Positions 4,616 to 8,985 of a stretch of DNA of 8,985 nucleotides are shown piece after piece. The stretch covers positions 1 through 8,985 of the forward strand of contig JAMDCE010000216.1 of the NCBI GenBank assembly GCA_023489135.1, written 5' to 3'. The notes beneath the pieces were generated by a model. It had not been told where the DNA came from. It saw only the letters and a list, made by a program, of their open reading frames with translations, and ran no database searches. The first letter of the stretch is position 1. Each line of letters begins with the position of its first letter. The translations under genes and the position numbers were made by a program. The DNA comes from Chloroflexota bacterium. GTDB taxonomy: Bacteria > Chloroflexota > Chloroflexia > JAMDCE01.

Positions 4616-7546
4616 CTAAGTACGCAGGCTTGATTCTGCCTCTGACTTCTTCAGAACGTTCAGTCTGCTATTCGCAAACCATCGCCAGGGAGTGAACCCA
4701 ATAGCTACTGCAGCAAGCACGACAAGCGCTAAGGTCGCGATCGCCATTCCTAGCTCAAAACTTGCTGGACGGTAAGAAAACTCGACTCGATGCTTACCTT
4801 GAGGGACAAAAACACCTCGAAAGGCGAGATCAGTAGCGTATATAGGAATTTCGTGGCCATCAACTGTAGCCTTCCATCCGGGATAAATGGAGTCCGTAAA
4901 GACAAGAAAAGACTCCCCGTTGGCAGATACATCGACAACAGCATCAGACGAGCTATAACTGCGAATACTTGCCGTGCCCTCCGCAAGTTTGAGCGCAGAA
5001 AGCTGTTCTAAGGAGATGTTCTCAACAACAGCGGTACGACGAGGATCAATCTGAGGCTGCTTCATTGCGGTGATCGCTGAATTCATATTCGATACAGGCA
5101 CAATGCTACTGACTAGGAACGCCCTAGGCATGGCATGGCGATTCTCGAAGATCTGCACCTCGGCATCATACACTAATGAATATTGTCCGGTTGCACTACT
5201 TGAAGATTGAGCTTCTCCTGACGCAGGAGTCAACCGAATGTCACCCCAGCCAGCCCAATCATTGTCAGCGCTCTCCAGAGGATCAGTCGTCAAGACCAAC
5301 ACCAAGTCGCGCCCTATGTACTGAGACAGGTCAACACTGCCCTCGACCCAGTGCCGCTGCGATAGGTCGTGCTTCGGATCAATCTCGCGGTGGTAGAGCA
5401 CCTTGCTCTTGTCATCAAGTTCGGCAGACACCGCAAAACCAACGCCGTCACCCTTGGAAGCGTCCCACACTTCGGGGCTCAATGCCAACGAGAACCTAAG
5501 CATTGCATTATCAGGTGTCACTGTCAGGGGCAACCGAAGTGATGCCGGGGGATGCTCGAACAATACGGGCTTGCTGGCACCATCTATCTTGAACACTTCG
5601 GCACTCACTGCTGGTGGACGAGCAATGTCTGCATTCTTCTCAATAATGGCACGAATTAGGTTTCCTCGTGCAAACAATGCGCCTGTACGTGGAGTAGAAA
5701 TGATGTAACGAACACCTGTCAGGTCAAACCAAGGACTGGAATCAGGACGAGTCTCTTTTTCGCCCCATGGGACCGACCACCCAACGAAGGGATAAGGAGG
5801 AGCAAGAGTTGTGATGAAGTTGTTGACGTAAGCCTGGTAGCGATCTATGTAAAGTGCGTCTAACGAACGGATGTCATCCAGCCCGTAAACACTGGCTGAG
5901 TTTGGGAACATCAGCCCATCAAAGGCAAATATACGGAAAGGACCGTCGGCCTGCTGATTCTTAAGAAACCTCACGTACGGCGGCTCAACAAACCGTTCGT
6001 AGCGATCTTGATAGACTCCACGCGGCGCGTAAAAGAACAACTCCAGTGTCACAAGGCAACAGCAGGCTACGCCTATCAAAGTTGGACGAAGCCATCGTCG
6101 CAGTTGTACGATTACCCATACACTTGTTGCAAACAACAGCGAAACACCGACGGTTTCCCACAAGCGGTTAGCCGTCATGTGGCTTACATTGTCCCAATTC
6201 GCGGTTGTCGCAAGGAGCGAAAGCCAAAAAAAAGTAATCAACGCCCACGCCGCCGTGTTGTGGCGAATCTTGCAGGTAGCAAGATTGTGAACACCAACAC
6301 TGGCCAATAGCGCCAGACAAAAGCCGGTGAGGGGTGCGGACCACTTCGTGATCCAAGTAACGTTCAACCCTGGTAAGCGCCCTAGTTCATTGATGATTGG
6401 CACACCAAAGGTCTTTGCGAGGAGTAGAACAACGGCTAGGGCGGCAAATGGAACGAGGCGCCAGTAGAGATGCGTCCGTGTTGGGTAGAGGCCATATAAG
6501 GCTAGTATTAGAACCGTTGTGCCCACATAATTATTTATGAAGTTGACTGCACCAGGATCAAGAGGTCTTCCATTAAGGTATGGAATGAACCAAATCGCGA
6601 AGTCCCTAAGAGGCGCGTAGTACAGCCCATTTACGCTTCGGTCGGACACAATCTTGGAGGAATGCGCAACAAATTCGAAGAGAGTGACCAACAACGGCGC
6701 TGCAATTGCGATTCCGACGATCCACGATCCCACTAGGATTCCCCCCCGAGGAATCACTAGCCGCCAGCCTCCAACTTCAGAGGCCAGTCTCAACGTCCGA
6801 TAGAAACCATATGCCGCTGCTTGAGCCAGGACAAAGAGTGTCACCTCTGGCATTCCGACTAGGATGTTAAATGCAACAGCAATTGCTGTCACCACAAAGC
6901 CGACACGAATTCCGCCTGTCACAGTCAACTCGGTACCGAGAAGAATCACGGGCAACAGGAAATATGCCTCGATCCAGAAGTTGTTGCCTAGGATAAAGAA
7001 ATGACCAGAGAAGACATACGAAATTGCAAGAAAGTAGCGGGCAGGCCAGACAAGCTTGACAGCGCGCGCGAACAAGTACGTAGCGAGTCCGCCGAGAATG
7101 ATCCTTGCTAAGTAGTAGAAATCCCACATCACGGACGAACCGCTAACGAACACAGGTAAGCGGAGAAGATCCAATCCTCCCGATTCAGCGTTTGCAAGAA
7201 GAGGAGACCCGAACCCTTGATTCTCATTCCACAGAGGAAGCTGACCTGAGGCGTACTCACTGCTCACCTTACGGGCCAAAGGCTCAATTAGCCAGCTAGA
7301 GGCGCCTCCATCAATACGATAATGCTCAGTTCGCAGATGCCCGCCGAACCCGTATGGCGGACTGGTCCCCATTACGCCAACGAGTTGAATTGACAATAGC
7401 GTTCTGCCTAGAAAGATTACCTCGTAGTAGAATCCACTTGTCACCACTGCGAGCACTGACAAGACGACAACTGTCTCCGCAACCCTAGCTCGCCATCTAG
7501 AAAACCTCGCTTCGCCAGATTCAGTTGAGATGGCGACACTAACCAC
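4616..7546 (-). CDS. YfhO-like multi-spanning GT-C-type membrane protein
   Basis: The product is 976 residues from the GTG at 7546, chosen because GGAGG lies six bases before it. The upstream ATG at 7573 would add nine residues and has no ribosome site. One membrane helix (about 22-45) is followed by an outer loop with RIDGGASSW (near 79) and LPLWNENQGFGSPLLAN (103-119), the pattern seen in the first loop of YfhO-like GT-C proteins. About ten further hydrophobic helices follow to about residue 510. A large outer beta-rich part then contains YGLDDIRSLDALYIDRY, DLTGVRYIIST (608-618) and a jelly-roll-like section (about 664-773) with DWAGWGDIRL. Near the end are SIYPGWKATVDG and FVPQGKHRVEFSYRP, both YfhO hallmarks, then a final helix (about 930-953) and a charged tail. 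B. subtilis YfhO is linked to lipoteichoic acid glycosylation. By analogy this protein may transfer a lipid-linked sugar to a surface polymer, but donor and acceptor are unknown. Confidence 0.8.
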   Translation of the reverse strand: MVSVAISTESGEARFSRWRARVAETVVVLSVLAVVTSGFYYEVIFLGRTLLSIQLVGVMGTSPPYGFGGHLRTEHYRIDGGASSWLIEPLARKVSSEYASGQLPLWNENQGFGSPLLANAESGGLDLLRLPVFVSGSSVMWDFYYLARIILGGLATYLFARAVKLVWPARYFLAISYVFSGHFFILGNNFWIEAYFLLPVILLGTELTVTGGIRVGFVVTAIAVAFNILVGMPEVTLFVLAQAAAYGFYRTLRLASEVGGWRLVIPRGGILVGSWIVGIAIAAPLLVTLFEFVAHSSKIVSDRSVNGLYYAPLRDFAIWFIPYLNGRPLDPGAVNFINNYVGTTVLILALYGLYPTRTHLYWRLVPFAALAVVLLLAKTFGVPIINELGRLPGLNVTWITKWSAPLTGFCLALLASVGVHNLATCKIRHNTAAWALITFFWLSLLATTANWDNVSHMTANRLWETVGVSLLFATSVWVIVQLRRWLRPTLIGVACCCLVTLELFFYAPRGVYQDRYERFVEPPYVRFLKNQQADGPFRIFAFDGLMFPNSASVYGLDDIRSLDALYIDRYQAYVNNFITTLAPPYPFVGWSVPWGEKETRPDSSPWFDLTGVRYIISTPRTGALFARGNLIRAIIEKNADIARPPAVSAEVFKIDGASKPVLFEHPPASLRLPLTVTPDNAMLRFSLALSPEVWDASKGDGVGFAVSAELDDKSKVLYHREIDPKHDLSQRHWVEGSVDLSQYIGRDLVLVLTTDPLESADNDWAGWGDIRLTPASGEAQSSSSATGQYSLVYDAEVQIFENRHAMPRAFLVSSIVPVSNMNSAITAMKQPQIDPRRTAVVENISLEQLSALKLAEGTASIRSYSSSDAVVDVSANGESFLVFTDSIYPGWKATVDGHEIPIYATDLAFRGVFVPQGKHRVEFSYRPASFELGMAIATLALVVLAAVAIGFTPWRWFANSRLNVLKKSEAESSLRT

Positions 7547-7664
7547 TTCTTCCCTCCAAATTCGAGCACGCATTTCGCAACAAATAGACGAGCAATTCTG
7601 GTGTTAGCGCAGTCTTCAAACGCCATTCTTCTAGGCAGCACGAGCCAAGAACTTGCCCCTCGAC
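7547..7664. other. Gap between the transaldolase and YfhO-like genes
   Basis: 118 bases lie between two minus-strand genes. Apart from the GGAGG site, only a weak four-base CCTC/GAGG inverted repeat next to the transaldolase stop was seen. No convincing promoter or T-tailed terminator is visible, so read-through transcription is plausible. Confidence 0.4.
7553..7557 (-). promoter_or_regulatory. Ribosome binding site deciding the GTG start of the YfhO-like gene
   Basis: On the minus strand GGAGG is followed by six bases and GTG (7546-7544). The in-frame ATG 27 bases upstream has no purine-rich site before it. Confidence 0.65.
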
Positions 7665-8381
7665 CTAGAGGTTGAAGTGCGCCAGAATTGCGTCGCGATA
7701 GAACATTTGCACTGTTTCCAACGAATAATCACGCAAGTCTTTGCCCACCAGATCAAGCTTCTTCAAGATATCATTTGTCACCGTGATGATATGGCACCCT
7801 ATTTCATCTGCTTGAAAGATGTTCAGTAGCTCTCGCGGGCTGGCCCATATCAATTCAATATTCGGATACTTGCTCACAAGCTCTGCCGCAGCAGCCATAA
7901 GAGGCACTGGATCTCGACCTGTATCCGCGATGCGCCCGGCAAAAACCGACACGGATGCAGAAGGGCACTCCACTAACGCCGCGCCAACCTCGCGCACGTG
8001 ATCCAGCGTCATTAGCGCCGTCACGTTCATTTTTACCCCTGCCCGAGCAAGCTTACGGATGAGATCCACGGACGACTCACCACGCGTGTTGGTCACGGGA
8101 ATCTTGACGTATACGTTATTGCCCCAGCTCGCAATCTTGCGCGCCTGGCGCTCCATTTCTGGGAAATCATTAGACAGTACTTCAAATGAGATTGGGCGAT
8201 CAGCAATTGCTTTGAGGATGTCGAGAGCAAACGCTTGATAGTCGGATACCCCAGCCTTGCGCATCAGCGTTGGATTGGTCGTAAAGCCCTTGATCAAAGG
8301 GTTATCGTACATTTCCAGCATACCTGCTCTGTCAGCGCCATCAGCGAATATCTTGACCTTGAGTTCGGAAAGTTGTATCAT
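7665..8381 (-). CDS. Transaldolase family protein (small TalC/FSA-like type)
   Basis: The 238-residue product is in the size range of the short class I aldolases (fructose-6-phosphate aldolase and TalC-type transaldolases, roughly 210-230 residues) and far shorter than classical TalA/TalB. VKIFADGAD (residues 9-17) supplies the strand-1 Asp14, GFTTNPTLM (32-40) is the signature motif, and VYVKIPVTNTRG (90-101) carries the Schiff-base lysine Lys93. KMNVTALMT and SVSVFAGRIADTGRDP follow at the expected positions. Transaldolase transfers a dihydroxyacetone unit and can form sedoheptulose 7-phosphate, the first precursor of activated heptoses. The start codon overlaps the stop of the GmhB-like gene (ATGA), with AGGAGG six bases upstream, so the two are translationally coupled. 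The coupling favours a dedicated sugar-synthesis role over housekeeping pentose-phosphate flux. A simple aldolase activity is an alternative. Confidence 0.88.
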   Translation of the reverse strand: MIQLSELKVKIFADGADRAGMLEMYDNPLIKGFTTNPTLMRKAGVSDYQAFALDILKAIADRPISFEVLSNDFPEMERQARKIASWGNNVYVKIPVTNTRGESSVDLIRKLARAGVKMNVTALMTLDHVREVGAALVECPSASVSVFAGRIADTGRDPVPLMAAAAELVSKYPNIELIWASPRELLNIFQADEIGCHIITVTNDILKKLDLVGKDLRDYSLETVQMFYRDAILAHFNL

Positions 8382-8941
8382 CCAACTCCTCCTGCTTGAC
8401 TGGATTGGGCAAGAACCCAGGCGACCGCCTCCGATAGGGAACTGGCTTTGTGGTGTGGTTCCCCATCGGACGTCACCTCTGAGTAACCATAATCGATGAA
8501 AACGCTCCTACAGCCAGCGTTCTGACCTGCCTGAACATCTCGCCAGCGGTCACCGATGATGAAACTCGACCGGAGGTCGATGCCATACTTCTCGGCCGCC
8601 TGAATCAAGAGGCCGGGCTTGGGCTTTCGGCAGCTACAACGGTCTTTGTCGTCGTGATAACAAACGAGAATCTCCTGCAACGGCAAAGCGGCAAGAAGCG
8701 CGGAATTAATGGTTTCGACTACTTCTCGCCGTTGTGTGCCACGTGCGACATCTGGCTGGTTGGTGACACCAATCAACAGAAATCCCGCTTTTCTCAGCGC
8801 ACTTAACGCTTCGGGCGCATCCTGCACAATCTGAAGCTCCGGCAAATCGGACGGTGGATACGGCTTTCCATTCCTTACAACAACGCTGTTCAGAACGCCA
8901 TCTCGATCGAGAAAAACGGCTCTACGCAACTCGTCTTTCAC
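8378..8941 (-). CDS. gmhB: HAD-IIIA phosphatase, GmhB-like heptose-1,7-bisphosphate 7-phosphatase
   Basis: The 187-residue product matches GmhB in length and motifs. FLDRDGVLN (10-18) gives the nucleophile Asp12 and acid/base Asp14. GVTNQPDVARG (58-68) carries motif II Thr60. CYHDDKDRCSCRKPKPG (94-110) keeps all four zinc ligands of the family (Cys94, His96, Cys102, Cys104) and motif III Lys106. GDRWRDVQAG (130-139) is motif IV with Asp131. GmhB removes the C7 phosphate of D-glycero-D-manno-heptose 1,7-bisphosphate in the cytoplasm, on the way to ADP- or GDP-heptose. Histidinol-phosphate phosphatases share the fold, but neighbouring sugar genes favour the heptose role. The start is GTG at 8941, with a moderate GGGAG site eight bases upstream, and appears to overlap the previous gene's stop (GTGA). 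The 3' end contains a strong potential hairpin and overlaps the transaldolase start by four bases. Whether the substrate is the alpha or beta anomer cannot be told. Confidence 0.88.
   Translation of the reverse strand: MKDELRRAVFLDRDGVLNSVVVRNGKPYPPSDLPELQIVQDAPEALSALRKAGFLLIGVTNQPDVARGTQRREVVETINSALLAALPLQEILVCYHDDKDRCSCRKPKPGLLIQAAEKYGIDLRSSFIIGDRWRDVQAGQNAGCRSVFIDYGYSEVTSDGEPHHKASSLSEAVAWVLAQSSQAGGVG
8388..8393 (-). promoter_or_regulatory. Ribosome binding site of the transaldolase gene
   Basis: On the minus strand AGGAGG lies six bases before the ATG at 8381, inside the last codons of the preceding gene. The coupled gene therefore has its own strong initiation site. Confidence 0.75.
8430..8470 (-). 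repeat. Inverted repeat, 13-bp hairpin near the 3' end of the GmhB-like gene
   Basis: Arms 8430-8442 and 8458-8470 are separated by 15 bases. In the minus-strand transcript all 13 positions pair, one as G-U; in the opposite transcript that position is an A-C mismatch. The stem ends about 37 bases before the transaldolase ribosome site. A second small stem (TGGG/CCCA, 8406-8419) lies between them. It has no T-run, so it is not a standard terminator. It may affect coupling or mRNA stability, or be a coincidence of coding sequence. Confidence 0.6.
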
Positions 8942-8985
8942 CTAACGGACTCCCACTTCGTTTGCGCAACTTTGAGTTCTGGGTG
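8938..8985 (-). CDS. C-terminal end of an upstream gene, function unknown
   Basis: One minus-strand frame is open from the window edge and gives 15 residues (HPELKVAQTKWESVR), stopping at a TGA that overlaps the GmhB-like GTG start as GTGA. The same overlap style joins the next two genes, which favours this frame. The other two frames are also open or nearly so over this short span, so the call is tentative. Fifteen residues are too few to identify a family; in a heptose cluster a kinase, isomerase or nucleotidyltransferase would be expected. Confidence 0.4.
   Translation of the reverse strand, partial: HPELKVAQTKWESVR

Noticed and set aside
7547..7573. ATG at 7573 as the start of the YfhO-like gene
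   Set aside because: It has no ribosome site, while the GTG nine codons later has GGAGG at six-base spacing. The nine extra residues add no recognisable feature.

Overview
The window reads as a bacterial cell-surface polysaccharide locus at moderate G+C (about 50% in most genes). The mix of families points to a Chloroflexota-like or similar environmental bacterium: a glycosyltransferase carrying Ig-like beta domains, a very large YfhO-like membrane protein, and a small transaldolase next to a GmhB-type phosphatase. That taxonomic guess is inference and weak. No RNA gene, insertion sequence or CRISPR array was seen.

Layout. Bases 1 to about 190 are a high-G+C patch (about 68% by hand count over 1-180). 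On the minus strand it encodes a piece of a GT39-type membrane glycosyltransferase, joined abruptly to the middle of a GT2 glycosyltransferase gene on the plus strand (recognisable from about 189 to 1691). Both genes lack their 5' ends at this junction, which suggests a rearrangement or an assembly chimera. Two plus-strand genes follow: the GT2 remnant with two Ig-like domains and a coiled-coil tail, and a SAM-dependent methyltransferase (1857-3008) ending in almost the same tail. From 3190 to the window end everything is on the minus strand. In transcription order it holds the last 15 codons of an unknown gene, a GmhB-like heptose-bisphosphate phosphatase (8941-8378), a transaldolase (8381-7665), a 976-residue YfhO-like membrane protein (7546-4616) and a second methyltransferase with a long coiled coil (4413-3190). 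The plus and minus groups converge at about 3009-3189.

How the genes may work together (inference). Transaldolase can make sedoheptulose 7-phosphate, the entry compound of nucleotide-activated heptose synthesis, and GmhB removes the C7 phosphate in that pathway. The two genes overlap by ATGA, so the upper part of the minus-strand cluster probably supplies a heptose-type sugar. The glycosyltransferase would build a glycan, the YfhO-like protein would act on the outer face of the membrane, and the two methyltransferases would modify the sugar or cap the chain.

The most notable feature is in the second methyltransferase. Its coiled coil contains exact, in-frame 54-bp tandem repeats (18 residues each) and it ends in a basic tail. 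This resembles in outline the WbdD chain-terminator of E. coli O9a, where coiled-coil length sets O-antigen length. A repeat-tunable molecular ruler is the main hypothesis offered here.
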